Below are positions 1 through 12,000 of a stretch of 64,000 bases of DNA, one piece after another. The notes beneath the pieces were generated by a model. It had not been told where the DNA came from. It searched no databases and saw only the letters and a list, made by a program, of their open reading frames with translations. The first letter of the stretch is position 1. Each line of letters begins with the position of its first letter. The DNA is from Mesostigma viride. Taxonomy: Eukaryota; Streptophyta; Mesostigmatophyceae; Mesostigmatales; Mesostigmataceae. The DNA lies in assembly GCA_009746045.1 (NCBI GenBank), contig RPFO01000644.1, positions 646,501 to 710,500 on the forward strand, read 5' to 3'. Both the position numbers and the translations under genes were made by a program.

Positions 1-816
1 CACGACGCTCAACACGGTGGAGGCCCGGGTCTCCAATGTGGAAACCAAGGTCGTCCACAAGCTCGATCCAACCTCAGTTCACGGCGCTGCCACACCGTGG
101 CGCAGGCATCTGAGACGCACGCTGCACTTGTCTCTCGCCTTAACCAGCTAGGTGGAGGGGAAGTGCGGCGTGCTCATGAAGAAGCTTGAAGCCATCACCG
201 CCCACACCGAGGCCCTGGCCACACAGGTCCCAAAGATAGCGGAGCAGACGGCCACCATCGCATCCCAGCCACCCCGGCAGGATGCTGGCGACCTCCCGCC
301 GCTCTCCTACGCGGACCTGATGCGGTCAGCGACCGCCTCGACCACTGACGCCATCGCCACGAAACTCCAGGAGCTGGAGGACCACCGCCAGGCTGTACAA
401 CGGGAGGCCACCAACCGCGCTCGCCGCGAGTGCCGAGTGGTGCTGCGTCGCTTCCCCCAGAAGCCAGGTGAGACGTCAACCACCCTTGCCGACGAGCTCA
501 AGAACCAGCTTCTTACCCTCGTGGGCCTGGTAGCGGTGAACTGCGCGGGTGCCACCGCCTTCCCCACTCACCGGACAAGGCGGCTCCCCCACCAGTCCTG
601 CTTACCTTCCCCTCCCCTGAGGACAAGCAGCGGTTCCTCTCTCGCCGTGTGAGGTTGCACGAACTCGCCTGGACGCTGGACGACGACCTGACCCCCGCTC
701 AGCAGCAGCAGCAACGACGCGACCTGTGGCCGGAATACCTCCGCCACAAGCAGGACCCCCAGAAGCCCAAGGTGTACTGGAGGGGCGGGAACCTGATGAT
801 CAACCACAAGATGTGA
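1..816 (+). pseudogene. LINE ORF1 relic (nucleic-acid-binding protein, 5' truncated)
   Basis: This is the remnant of the first ORF of a non-LTR retrotransposon. The left part (152-540) encodes a charged, partly helical region including LSYADLMRSATAS. The C-terminal module, with the signature WTLDDDLTPAQQQQ then LWPEYL and VYWRGG, is in another frame and ends at TGA 814-816, so at least one frameshift lies near 540-600. The same C-terminal module recurs at 52671-53282 and 40390-40580 (+) and, inverted, at 1430-1650, which is why I call it a transposon ORF1 and not a host gene. It is cut by the window edge. Such ORF1 proteins are known to bind LINE RNA; the assignment here is by internal repetition plus context. 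Confidence 0.7.
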
Positions 817-964
817 TCGCCCCCTGCGGACTAGAATAGCCCTAGCTTGAATCATTGGTAGTCACTGCCGCCATGGCAGCCATGCCTAGAATGTTCAGTT
901 GCCTAGCCGAGCCACCATATACCTAGTCACGTGCCCGCTAACGCACGCGGTACACAACCAGCCA

Positions 965-987
965 TAATTAATTAATTAATTAATTAA
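965..987. repeat. TTAA-repeat tail shared by two converging LINE copies
   Basis: A pure (TTAA)n tract lies after the 3' region of the plus-strand relic (1-816). It is immediately followed by the 3' end of a minus-strand LINE copy. The same kind of tract ends most LINE copies in the window. Confidence 0.75.
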
Positions 988-1655
988 AATCATAGCTCTG
1001 TTGGGAGCATATGTAACACATAGCCCTGAGAAAGGGGCATCTATGGGTTTGTAATACAATCAGGGCTACAACCTGCAGGTGGAGGATGTACAACTGTCAC
1101 CTGCTCTGGGTGCACAAGGTGCACCTGCACCGCCATGATGGTTCATGCCTCCTTAACAAGCACAGGCACCCAGGGGGGGCTTGAGGAGAGGGCCTAGAAG
1201 GCCTGCATGACATATGGGGTGGAGGGTATGTGGCTAGGCTATAGCTGGTGTACACATGGCATCTCAGCAGAGAGTAACTCCCTGCATAGGCATCGCATGG
1301 CTAAATTCCTAATGCATCATCCATGGGAGGTCCCATTGTAGGCTGGGCGCGGCTAGATACTGAAAGCATCATCCATGGGGGCCATTATGGGCGCACATGC
1401 GCGTGGGCCACTTGCAAGGCTAAGCCTATCTAATCTACACTACTGGTATATATATTCCCTAGCCTGGAGTGGCAGGAGGGGCCTGCCAGGGCTTGTGGTC
1501 AACGTGGATGACCGCCCCCCTCCAGTATACCGGCTTCCCCCCTGCACGCTGCCGGAGCTGAAGGTAGGTCGGCCATAGCTCGCGTCGCCGCTGTTGCTGG
1601 GCCAAGGTCAAGTCGTCGTCCAGCGTGAAGCGAGTCTCCGAGAGCCAGCCATAGC
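988..1655 (-). mobile_element. 5'-truncated LINE copy (3' UTR plus end of ORF1)
   Basis: Read on the minus strand, 1655-1465 encodes the ORF1 C-terminal module (LDDDLTLAQQQRRRELWPTY, then PVYWRG) ending at TAG. It is followed by a roughly 450-bp 3' UTR that finishes in the TTAA tail at 965-987. The segment is the reverse complement of 53090-53720, including the UTR, so both belong to one LINE family. Only the 3' end is present. Confidence 0.75.
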
Positions 1656-1739
1656 CTTAGCTTAGCCTTTGTACAGCCATGCTACGTCCTAGCTATGATC
1701 AGATTACTTGCCCACGCTCCTTGTAATGATTTGCTCGCA

Positions 1740-1960
1740 TGGGTCTTATTGCATCCACAGAACTTACCGATCGTCTATCGTGTCCGATTGCTGCTGTGGC
1801 ATGCCTCTGGCATGAAGGAGAAAGGGGGTCTCTGCCCTTTCTTCCTGTTGTGCACACACAGTGATTAAAAGCACTTCGGTGCTCCGTGACTCCCCAACGG
1901 GGGCACGAGTTAATTAATTAATTAAATAATTAATTTCCATTCATATTCATCATCCTGAAC
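1740..1960 (+). repeat. Short interspersed repeat with 3' hairpin and TTAA tail
   Basis: A roughly 170-bp sequence ends in a hairpin (GTGCTCC... with CAACGGGGGCAC, about 1882-1908) followed by a TTAA-type tail. A related copy is at 44845-44995, and the terminal hairpin recurs at 7784-7812 and, inverted, at 40660-40690. It could be a SINE or a LINE 3' end; no coding sequence is visible. Confidence 0.55.
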
Positions 1961-1964
1961 GACT

Positions 1965-2060
1965 CGAACACGCGGACAAGATAAGGGCATGCTCGAGCTA
2001 CCATGGTCCGGATTCTCCAGATTTCTGGCCTGCGCTGGTTGTTTCCTTGATATAAACAAA
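1965..2060 (+). repeat. LINE 3'-UTR fragment
   Basis: The block around TTTCTGGCCTGCGCTGGTTG also appears just after the LINE ORF2 stop near 7660-7722, at 15533-15583, and more divergently at 8056-8100. It is a recurring 3'-UTR piece of the LINE at 5236-7820. Confidence 0.6.
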
Positions 2061-2407
2061 CAGCGCACAGGCCAGACATATGTAATCAGCCCCTTACCAA
2101 TGTGACATGGTGATCTGCATATTCAACATACACTACAGCGAATCAAGTCTTGATTTGATGCATGTGGGCGCTGTTGAATTGCATTCCATCCAGCCATTAT
2201 CGAGCTTGCACCATTGACATGCAAACCCACAATCGCGGATGAGACGCACGACATAGTACATGCACAGCTTGTCGCATGCATGTGAGGTAATGACGGCATG
2301 TGCGACTGTCCTGTGCACTGTACATGTTCTCAATGGACATTGTCATCCTGACAGCCTCCTCACACGCATCTGCATCAACTTTAGGTGAAGCATTGTGTCA
2401 TCACTCG

Positions 2408-3376
2408 TCAATTGTAAATGGGCCCATCCAGCCCCCCCTGCCGCACACGGGAGACCGGCAGATCCGATCCCTGTACGCCACCCCCCTGCCCCATCCCATC
2501 GCCCTCCTCCAATGGTTGGGCACGGAACCGCCCCACCATGCGCGACTCCAGCCGCACCACAAAGCGCCGCTGCTTGATGCTCAGGATGCCCTTGTCCCGG
2601 CTCAGCTGCCCCCCCCATGCGGGCACTGCGAAGTAGAGCTTGCCGGATGGCAGAGTCACGTCCTTCCGCTCCAACGGGGACTTGAGCTCCACCCAGAAGC
2701 GCAGGGTCTCCCCATCCATGGCCCATTGGCCGTCTGACAGGGACAGGTCGGCATAGGCTCCCACCTTCAGCACACGCAGGATGCCTTGGCCACCGGCATG
2801 GGGGCCGGGAGAGGCCGATGAGGAGGCATAGGAGAATTGGACAAGTATAGGGATCTCCAAACGGAGGCCGCTGGCCGCCCAGGCAGGGGGCATCCAGGTG
2901 TTTTTCTCGCGGCCGATGCTGAGGGTCAGCTGGTACACCGCCCCGTCCAGTGGGTGGCTGTTTTTAGGGCGATCAGTGCCAATGCCTGCTTGGGCGCCCC
3001 GGACAGGGGCTTGGGCTCTGTTATTCTCATCCTCATTGTTGGAAGAAATTGCAGACTGTACAACCAGTGTTGACCCTGGATTCCGCTTGCAACAAGAGAG
3101 CGGGCACGTCTGGCGCCGTGAGGCATGCCACGGCCGTCTCAGCAGCATCGGATGCGTGTCCAAGGACTTCGGAAATGTGGCCGGAGAACAGAACCCGCTA
3201 TGCTTCTGGTAACAAGGTGCTGCGCCAGCGTGGCAACCAGGAGGGATACATTTTCTGCCAGCCGCCCTGTGACCGTTGGTACGAATCGAGCAGCTACCTT
3301 CAACATGCCCTGTTTGTATTGCCACACCATGCCGCCCGGTTGAAAGTGTTTCGGGGATGCTACAACCCGAAGGCAT
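2408..3376 (-). CDS. Conserved algal protein of unknown function
   Basis: A 322-codon open frame from ATG 3376 to TGA 2408. The C-terminal two thirds is compact and looks conserved: TLSIGREKNTWMPPAWAASG, LRFWVELKSPLERKDVTLP, LYFAVPAWGGQLSRDKGIL, then a basic stretch ending RMVGRFRAQP. I recall similar block order (GxxxGTWM.PxWAASG; W....LRF....; GxLYF; LSRxxGxxxxKQ; ESRxVGxFxA.P) in uncharacterised proteins of algae and plants. The first 76 residues look unlike coding sequence. An internal ATG at 3148 gives a 246-aa protein starting MLLRRPWHASRRQTCPLS, a plausible plastid transit peptide, and I prefer that start. No enzyme motif is seen, and an upstream exon cannot be excluded. Confidence 0.7.
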   Translation of the reverse strand: MPSGCSIPETLSTGRHGVAIQTGHVEGSCSIRTNGHRAAGRKCIPPGCHAGAAPCYQKHSGFCSPATFPKSLDTHPMLLRRPWHASRRQTCPLSCCKRNPGSTLVVQSAISSNNEDENNRAQAPVRGAQAGIGTDRPKNSHPLDGAVYQLTLSIGREKNTWMPPAWAASGLRLEIPILVQFSYASSSASPGPHAGGQGILRVLKVGAYADLSLSDGQWAMDGETLRFWVELKSPLERKDVTLPSGKLYFAVPAWGGQLSRDKGILSIKQRRFVVRLESRMVGRFRAQPLEEGDGMGQGGGVQGSDLPVSRVRQGGLDGPIYN

Positions 3377-5235
3377 GCTTCAGAAAGGATCGTGGACCTT
3401 ATCCAGCACTCAGCATTCAGCAGCAGGATTGGAATGAAACGATGGCACGATGCTGCGTCTGCTCGGCATTGCCATCCTGTCCACTGAATCCGTCCATGCT
3501 CAATTCCCTGCCTATTTGTGTATGGCCACCCCGAGTTAATAGCTACGCTCTGGCTCGTGGCATGCGGCCGTTAATTGTAAGTCGATTAAAAAAAGAATAT
3601 ATATTCTTGAGCCTTTAAGAGTTACAGGGCTGTTGACTTACGTGCCCAGCGCACCACACAGAAGCATGTGCAAGCCAATCGTGGAACTTGGGTAACGCTC
3701 ACACAGCTACAGGGCCTTCTAGGATATGCTGCAAGAGGTGGCGGGAGAGAAGCGAGTACCTCGCGCAAGTTGCGCCATTTGAGTTGAGGCGTTCCCACCG
3801 ACGTATCGCAAAACAATTCTTTTGTACGCCTTTGGTCTGCCTGTGTCACAATTGTACCTCCACGCGCAATCCCCAAAAGAAAATCGTAAAAATGTGACCT
3901 CACGATGTAGGAGCAGATGTGCCCGTGCTTGCCTGTGTGCCATTTCCGTGGCGTGGTTTGAGCTGTGCCACGTCATTACGGGGATCGCCTTTTTTGAGTG
4001 TGGGCTTGCGTTGGCACGTTGGCACGTGACTCGCTAACATTATTTACTCTGACGCGGCGCGACACGTGACCTGTCTGCTGGCCAGCGGACCGGGCCAGAC
4101 GCCAATTTCCGGCCAATTTCTTTACCGTGTTCATATGCATATGGCACCAGGTATGCACTATGCACCAAGAAGCGATACTATACTAAAGAAAAAAACGTTC
4201 AACCCCTGGTTCAACCATTATTTCCTTGGCATTTTTATAATAAATTAGTCGGAGCTATTAAGTCGGATCAGCTCATTTCAGCTGTCGTATGAGAATGGGT
4301 GATTTGCAAACTGAAGCGCTCCCCGAACTGACTTAAAATGTCCGAACGCATTTTAAAGTCGGATCGGGCTTCAGAAGGGGTCAGTTGTCAAGTTTCCGCG
4401 GGCCCGGCTTTGTTGAAAGACAGACGCACTGGCAGCCCGCAGCACCGGCCTCGCGGCTAAACCTGAGCGTGCAGACGCTTATGCACTCTTGAGTTGTGGC
4501 CAGCTACCGACAGCCAGTAGTACAGCATGGCTTGGACTTAGAGCGCAACGTTATCGCCTTGTATTGCACTACGTAGCTGACATTCCTTGCTACTGAGGTA
4601 TCGCGCCACGCAGCTCAATAGTGGGGAGGTTTCGCCTAAATACCCAACCGCCATCAGCTGCTGAACGTTGGCATTCGCCTCAGGCGTTGGCGTCGCGGTA
4701 TCAGGAAAGTTCCCCTAGTAACTACCTTTTCGTTTTCCGACTACTAGGCGTTTCTGCTTCCTATTGAGTTGATTTTCGAAGGCAGGTTGGCATGTGACTA
4801 CCGGGTTGAGTTGGCAACGGCCTCATGCACCCTCGTGACATGATGACCGCGGGGATTTAGTTCTAATCCCATTGCGCTGCCAGCAGAGGGATGTCCGGAT
4901 TTATGAGATCTACACGGAAGTTGCACGTAGGTAAAATAGTGATATATGCATACCTCACTTTCAGGAACGATATTGATGCCACATACTGTGCAGCAGCATT
5001 GGCCTCACCGCCCATACGTAGACTCGTAGAGCGGGCGGGTGAGCTAGACAGAATTCAGTGCTCTAGACAACTACAGTCAGCCGCTCATGCTTGAAAGTGC
5101 ACGTACTGCTTGCGCATGACACCTTATCATGATTTTTTACATGCATGCGTAATCGATTATAGTTGTCTCACTTAATAGGACAATTCATACCCCGGTCCAT
5201 ATATAAACACCATATTTGTTGGTGATTCCCATAGC
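3377..5235. other. Intergenic, no convincing gene
   Basis: No frame here shows a recognisable domain or consistent splicing. The one structured site is an imperfect hairpin at 4330-4360 (GACTTAAAATG, 8-base loop, CATTTTAAAGTC). It lies in a locally AT-richer stretch where GTCGGATC recurs three times. Confidence 0.5.
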
Positions 5236-7290
5236 CATATGATAAATCGTCTGGCTGCCCGCACCCTCCCCTCCTTGCCTCCGCGCCGACAGCTTGCTGT
5301 CCACCACCACGCACCGACAGTGGTCGCCGCTAGGCAGATGCTCCGCCGCAATAGGGACCCGACCGCCAAGCCTGGGCTGCAAGCGGCTCTGCGGGTTGCC
5401 TACGAGCAGGCCGAGAAGGCCGACGCTCAGCAGATGGTCAAGGACCTGCGCAGCTGCCAGCAGAAGTACGACGGCAAGCTAGGGGGCCTGGTTCTGGTAC
5501 AAGCGACTCGGGCACCCGGACGGCCTCGGCCGGCCCCACCGCCACGATGTTCCCGGCGCACCGGCCAAGCAGCTTCGTACCTGGGCCGCGGCCACTGCCG
5601 AGGTCGTGGGGACAGCTGAGCCGCCCCCGCCCCTGCTACCAACCGCCGCCCGCCCGCCCGGCCGCCCTGGCCGGCGGCCCAGCTGGGCCCCCGGCCCCGC
5701 CCAGGTCAGCGGCGGACTACCTAGTCCCCCCGCTGATCGGCCCGCTTGACGACCCGTCAAACATGCCTCCTTTCACCTCCCGCGAGGTCACAGAGGCGGT
5801 CCAGCGTCTGCGTTACGACGCCGCCACCGACTCCGACGAGATTCCGGCCGCGGTCGTGAAAATTGCAGCCGAGTTCGAGGACACTGGTGTCATGCTGCTC
5901 TTCCGGGATATCTGCAACCGCATTCTGCTGTCATCGCAACCGCCCCCAGCGGCCTGGCAACACAGTTTTCGCACGATGCTGTACAAGCACAAGGGGTCGC
6001 CAGCCGACCCCAGTAACTACAGAGGGGTGTGCATCCAAAGTGCCCCCCTCAAGCTTCTCATGCGGCTCATCCTGAACCGCCTGCGCACGCCCCTGGACGG
6101 CCACCTCAGCGAGACTCAACACGGCTTCCGTTCAGGTCGCAACACAGTACAGGCGCTGTAATTCGCTACTCGCCGCCTTGTGGAAGTCTGAACTGCAACG
6201 CCTTCAGCCTCGTGAGTCCCCTCTGCACCTTGTGCTGGTGGAGTTCATCAAAGCCTTCGATGCGGTTTTCTGGCCTGCGCTATGGGACATGCTCGCTCTG
6301 TTCCGGATCCCCCGCTCCCTTATTGCTGTCATCTGCAACCTGTATGAAGGGTCCACCACTTCGGTGCGCACTTCCTATGGGACCACGCCACCATGCCCTT
6401 TTGTCTTTACAGAAGGGGGTGTGGCAGGGCTGCGTGCTGTCGCCCTACCTGTTCATTATTGTGGTCGAATACGTAATGATTCAGGCGCGCAAGCGGTTTG
6501 CCCGCATTGTGGGTAGGGAACCAGGAGTGCAGGTAGCCAGCCGTTTCTGGCATGGCGGGGCGGACACGGAGATCCGGCTGGCGGACATCATCTATGCAGA
6601 CGACACCACCCTCTTCGAGGGCTCCGAGCATGTGCAGACGTGGCTTGACTGCGTGGCAATCGAGGCCCGTGCGATGGGGCTTGAGGTCAGCAAGAAGACA
6701 GAGGCTCTGGCGATTGGGCTCACTCAGCCCCCGCCTGACCTCTTCTCCTTGACGGCTCCCGCGTCCCGTATAGGGACCGTGTCAAGTTGTTGGGCAGCCT
6801 CCTCCCCAGCTGCGAGGCCGATGTGGACCACCGCATCTCCCTCGCCTGGCACGCTTTACGCCAATACCGGGCCCTGTGGCGCAAGCCCCTGGGCAAGATC
6901 GAGAAACAGGACCTGTTTAAGGTCCTCGTCCTCCCTGTTCTTACGTACGGGGCCGAGACGTGGACCCTCACCGCCGACCGGGCCCGAAAGCTGAACGGCG
7001 CGGTCACCAACATGCTGCGATCCATTTTCCGAGTAGGCTATGCTGCTCATGTTTGGAATGAGGACCTTTACCTCGGCATGCCATATATCACCAGCACCTT
7101 TAAGCAGCGGCGCCTGCAGTTAGTAGGGCACTTAGCTTGCACCAACCAGGTAGACACCTCACGTGGCCCCCCCGCGAGGCTGCGCCCAGCTAGCTCAGCC
7201 TGGCCGGCACCTCCTTACGTGGGCCGGGCCCAGCAATGCTCGCCGCCGCAAGGCCAGCACCTTCAAAGAACAGCTAGTCGAGGACATGGG

Positions 7291-7348
7291 GGGGCTATTA
7301 ATTAATTAATTAATTAATTAATTAATTAATTAATTATTGGAGGGGCTA
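7291..7348. repeat. TTAA tract inserted in LINE ORF2, flanked by GGGGCTA
   Basis: About 40 bp of (TTAA)n lies inside the C-terminal coding part of the LINE and is bounded by the direct repeat GGGGCTA (7291-7297 and 7342-7348). Coding similarity resumes after it. This fits a very short tail-only retrotransposition event with a 7-bp target duplication, or local microsatellite growth. Confidence 0.55.
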
Positions 7349-7450
7349 GGTCTCCGTGATTTGGAACAAGATGATGGACAGGGCCAAGTGGGCCCAGGTC
7401 ATAGAGGACAACGAACCCCCTCCCGTGGGGAAGCGCCCGCGTGTGCAAAC

Positions 7451-7655
7451 ATACGGGACAAGATAACTGTAGGTGTAAGTTGGCGATGCCGTAGGATCCG
7501 GAGACGTCCGTCCTATGGTGCGAGAGGTCCCCAGTTCGATTCCGGTCGGATTCATTTGCAGATCGCGTTTTCCGCGTTTTCCGCGGACCGGCACGGAACG
7601 CAAATGGTTTTCACCTTTGCGGCGTGCCAAATCAGAATATACGGGACAAGATAAC
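7451..7655 (+). mobile_element. tRNA-like SINE with 17-bp target duplication
   Basis: A 171-bp insert (7468-7638) is flanked by perfect 17-bp direct repeats, ATACGGGACAAGATAAC, at 7451-7467 and 7639-7655. The target is the last codons and stop of the LINE ORF2. Inside is a Pol III B-box-like AGTTCGATTCC (about 7530-7540), within a degenerate tRNA-like fold whose ends GGATCCG and CGGATTC can pair. A second hairpin (CATTTGC / GCAAATG) lies in the 3' half. The tRNA region is too short to be a working tRNA, so a tRNA-derived SINE is the best reading. Confidence 0.7.
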
Positions 7656-7820
7656 GGCAGGCCCGAGCTACCATGGTCCGGATTCTCCCGATTTCTGGCC
7701 TGCGCTGGTTGTCTCCTTGAGATGTTGTAGATAGATTAGACCGGGAGGACTGTTTGCATCCATCCATCCATCGGGGTTAATGCTCCGTGACTCCCCAACG
7801 GGAGCACGAGTCTAATTTAA

Positions 7821-9090
7821 TTAATATGATAAATTCTTATATGGCATGCATGCTCTCATGTAATGCGCCCTAGTTTGCATGCGATCGTGCGAATTATGTG
7901 TAAATTGGTTGCATGTCAATCTCACAATTGCTAGTTGTCTCCCTTAGTGCAGTACAATCATGCATGATTGCAAGAAAACAAATTCATGTAGTCGCGCCCG
8001 CCGGTGTACGTGGCCACCACTGTAGAGTGCATGTGCTGGTTGTCTATATTGACCTGATTCTCCATATTTCTGGCCTGCGTTGGCGGTGTCTCCTTGATAT
8101 TGACATGCTGCGCTGGCAAGCATCTTGAATCGGTCCTCTGATTGATATGCTTACAAACGGGGTTTTCGGCAATCAATTACTAAAAGGCATTTGCTGGACG
8201 CTCTGGACAGCTCGCGCCAAGAGCAGCCTGGGCAGCAATGATGCCATCATCACCACAGAAAAATGGCCCACGCCCCACTACAACCTGGTGACAAAGGCTG
8301 CACACATAAGGAGGCAGTTCGCGGACATTACATAAAGTATAAATACATGACAAGGCATGGCTGTCTTCATGGCGTAACACGATGAGTGAACCTGGCAGTC
8401 TGGCTATCACCTTGGATGCAGCTTTCCTCACAAGGAGGAAGATGTAGGGTACAGCTGGTGTGTAACAGCCGCCATGGTAGGCTTCACCGTGCCAGGCCAC
8501 AACGCTCCTGACTGGCAATGGGCGAATGCACACTAAACTTGCAGCAGCTCCTGAAGGCATTCATGGACCAGGCCAACAAAAACACAGAAACAAGGGTGGC
8601 ACAATGTCAATAAACACGAAGAGCAAGACCCCATTACAGGAGTACTACAATTTTCTTACGTGCACCTCGTCTGCACACACAGAACATGTGTCTGAGGGGC
8701 ACAGCGAATGTCACACGCGGGACAGTGCTTGTCAGTGCCGTGGTTTGATCTGCTCTAACAACAGCAACATCTTCCCGACCCCTCTGTTTTACAGCAGTCC
8801 TGAGGCACCATCACGAGCTTATGAGCTAAACTGTGCTCCCCACCCTGATGATGCATCATCCATCGCCCACCCTTAACCAGACCCGTGAACCTCAGGGTGA
8901 AACACACGCATAAACTACACCTCAAACGCTGTCTTCAAACGAACAACGTAAAACTTCATTCAGGTGTGCATTCTATAAGTGGCCTTCTTCGTAGAATGTC
9001 GTGCAGCTGTCATGGTAATCAACGGACAGAAAATAGATATTAAAAAATCACCGCGCGCAGAAGACAGACTATCCACCCATCCACTGATCT
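7821..9090. other. Intergenic, with one LINE 3'-UTR fragment
   Basis: Apart from the fragment at about 8050-8105, I see no coding or structural feature. The right part probably contains the 3' UTR of the minus-strand ribosome recycling factor gene. Confidence 0.4.
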
Positions 9091-12000
9091 TCAGACAGCC
9101 AGGAGCGGATACGACAACACTGGGTCCGAAAAACGCACCGCCTCCTTCTTCTTCATCATCTCGTCAATCTTGGCAACATAGCTGTCCAGGTGCTTCTGCT
9201 CGCGCACGGCGCAGTGGTATTAATGCGACGACGTGAGCACCGTGGCAAGATGGGCATGGACAGGTGGAGGCCGGATTGGTGGTTAAAGTGATGATGAGGG
9301 CACGGCGGTAAAGGGGGCCACGTACCACCAAGGCGCAGTCGTTGGGGACACAGATGTCAGAAGTGAAACATGGCGAGTGGCCAACCGCACAAGGTCGAAC
9401 AAAAAGAATGATCCGAAGGGTGCGTCGGCAGGCAGCACATGGTTGTGGTGGACCACAGGCAAAAGGGCTGCTACAGCACTCCAGCCATCAAGGAAGCATC
9501 CCTAGTCCGTCCATCTGTCCACTGTTCGGTGACATCCAGTCTAGCAACGTGTTGAATGGTTTTATGAGCGGAGCATCGTGTTGAGTGGTTTTATGAGCGG
9601 ACTATGCCCTGTGGATACTGCCAAGAAGAGCTCGAAAGCACTGCCCTGGCACGGCCTCTTACTCAACCACTAGTACGAGAACAAAGTCACACAGGGCCAA
9701 CAGTAGCACAGGTAGTCCATGCCTGAAGGGTGGGCAGCACCCCTCCCTACCTGGATGTCTTCGCATTTGTCATGGCACTGGTCCTTGCTCAGACCGTCAT
9801 CCTGCAAGAGGAGACACCAGAGCCGGTGACAGGTGGCCGGTCCAGGGAGGCACGGGCATGCGTCAGGGAGGTAGGGATGGTGATGGAGCTGCACAGAACT
9901 GGGCTCTGTGCATGGCCCTGCGCAATGTCACAGCAATGGACCCTTGAGCTCTTTTTTATATTCTTGATAAAGCCACACCTTCCCCCTCCCTTTCTCCGTC
10001 TCTCTCAGCAACCCTATCCCCTTTCTTCCCCTCCCCTTGTCCATCAGCGCTACATCCTTCCCCTCACCCTATCCATCTTCACCAGCCCACCCCACTTTTC
10101 TCACTTTCTCCATCTTCTCAGCGCCCCCCACCCCCCAACCCCCTCACCTTCTCCATCTTCTCGTATGCCTTGATGCTGTCCCCCAACCCCCTCACCTTTT
10201 CCATCTTCTCATATGCCTTGATGCTGTCCCCCAACCCCCCAACCCCCTCACCTTCTCCATCTTCTCGTATGCCTTGATGCTGTCCCCCAACCCCCCAACC
10301 CCCTCACCTTCTCCATCTTCTCGTATGCCTTGATGCTGCCCCCCAACCCCCCAACCCCCTCACCTTCTCCATCTTCTCGTATGCCTTGATGCTGTCCCCC
10401 AACCCCCCAACCCCCTCCCCTTCTCCATCTTCTCGTGTGCCTTGATGCTGCCCCCCAACCCCCCAACCCCCTCACCTTCTCCATCTTCTCGTATGCCTTG
10501 ATGCTGTCCCGCCGCACGTTGCGCAGCGCGATCTGTACACGCCAGGTTTCACCCACCCACCGCAAGTAGTGAAAATTGCGGGTGTCAGACATCACAAGTA
10601 TTGGACACCGCGGGCAACACAACGTAAATATTGCACGGCGCGAGTGACACGCAACGTGTGGATTGCACGTCGCGAGTAACGAGAATCGTCAGTATTCCAC
10701 GTCGCCAGTATAAGACAAAACAGTGTGTTGGGATGCGTCGGAACCAACGCGCCGCGAGGAGCATCGATGCAGTCGCCGCAGTGCAATAGGGATAGTGCAC
10801 GCGGAGCAGCATGACAGCACATCTCAGGCGGGCTCTAGAAGGGGACAGGAGACAGAGATGACACAAGTTGCTGACCATGAACCATCTCAGCATTTGATGA
10901 GATCCATTGTAAATGCCTGCCCTACAGCCCCAGGCCCGATATAGAATCAAAAAGCACTTAGCACGCGAAGTCATGCCAAAAAATTTCGCTGACTACTGAA
11001 GACTGTGTAGCAGGCACTGCCGTGAAGGGAAATTTGCGTTGTCTTGCTTTGTCTTCCAGCCAGCACTGGACACGGCCTAAACAATGGAACGGAACTTTGT
11101 GTCAGCGCACGGGTCTAGCGTGCCAGATGCCAGCATACCTTCCCTTCCTCGGACAGCTTGGACACAACCTTGATCAGCTCCTGTTGAGAACGGGGATTGT
11201 GAGGGCAGCCGATAGGACGTACGGGGCCAATCAGTCGGGAGGTGGACAGGGCCAGGTGGCCACGAACAAGCCACAGGGGGGTGACGGCCAGCTAATGTGC
11301 ACAAGTTTAGGCATGAGCTTAAGCCGGCGGAAGGTTTGGGCCTGATCTTGTTCTTACAGGCATGCTGCTACACCCGAAGCGTCATAAACGACACGTATGC
11401 AAGTGCCAGGCACAGGCATGCCAGGCGCATCTACTCGTGGCCAACAGCCCAGCGCCGGCAACCACTTGCCCCCCATCAGTGCAGCGGGGCCATGTGACCA
11501 AGGGACGAAAGCGGACGTGGCTAGTGCGCAAGGCGGCTGGTGTGAGCTTGTCACCTATCCTATGGCTGTGGCAATGGAGGGTTTTGCAAGCAACAACTCC
11601 AAGGGGACACGCAGGCAAGCCGAGTGAGGAGGAGAGCCTATGCTTGGCTTTGGGTGCCCTCCAGCGCACTGAACCCTCGGCCAGCACTGTTCAAGTGTTT
11701 GTGCTCACAACAACCATAACAACAACATCAACGACGACGACAATTCTTGCTGAACAATGCGTGCTGTTCCTCCCCAGGTGTCGGGTCACACAAAGCACGC
11801 TCGCCCCTCTGGCCTGACATTGTCCTCTTCCCCCCGTGATGCAGCAAGCGCCGCCCCATGAAAAAAGCCGACATGGCACACACGCCCTTGGGCTCTAAAG
11901 GCAACCGCGCGCATGCATGCATGCATGCATGCATGCCTCACGACGCTCTCGCCTATCCGTCCCCCCTGCCGCCTCTCCTTGACCACACAAGCATGCACTC

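Larger units (their letters stand above)
5236..7820 (+). mobile_element. Degenerate LINE with reverse-transcriptase ORF2
   Basis: The coding remnant is spread over several frames. Segment 5763-6161 holds the RT fingers (FTSREVTEAVQRLRYDAATD, MLYKHKG, NYRGVCIQSAPLKLLMRLIL). Segment 6178-6440 continues the RT (VEFIKAFDAVFW). Segment 6430-6720 holds QGCVLSPYLFIIVVEYV and the catalytic IIYADDTTLF. Segment 6787-7305 holds the connection region (LTYGAETWTLTADRARKLNG). The ORF ends in TYGTR plus TAA at 7464-7466. It needs at least three frameshifts, so it is dead. No endonuclease domain is visible, so the 5' end is truncated. The 3' UTR follows to a hairpin at 7784-7812 and a short TTAA-type tail. 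Two later insertions interrupt it (7298-7341 and 7468-7638). Confidence 0.85.

Noticed and set aside
10143-10526. CRISPR-like regularly spaced repeats
   Set aside because: The units are contiguous tandem copies of an exon edge and spacers do not vary; the genome is eukaryotic.
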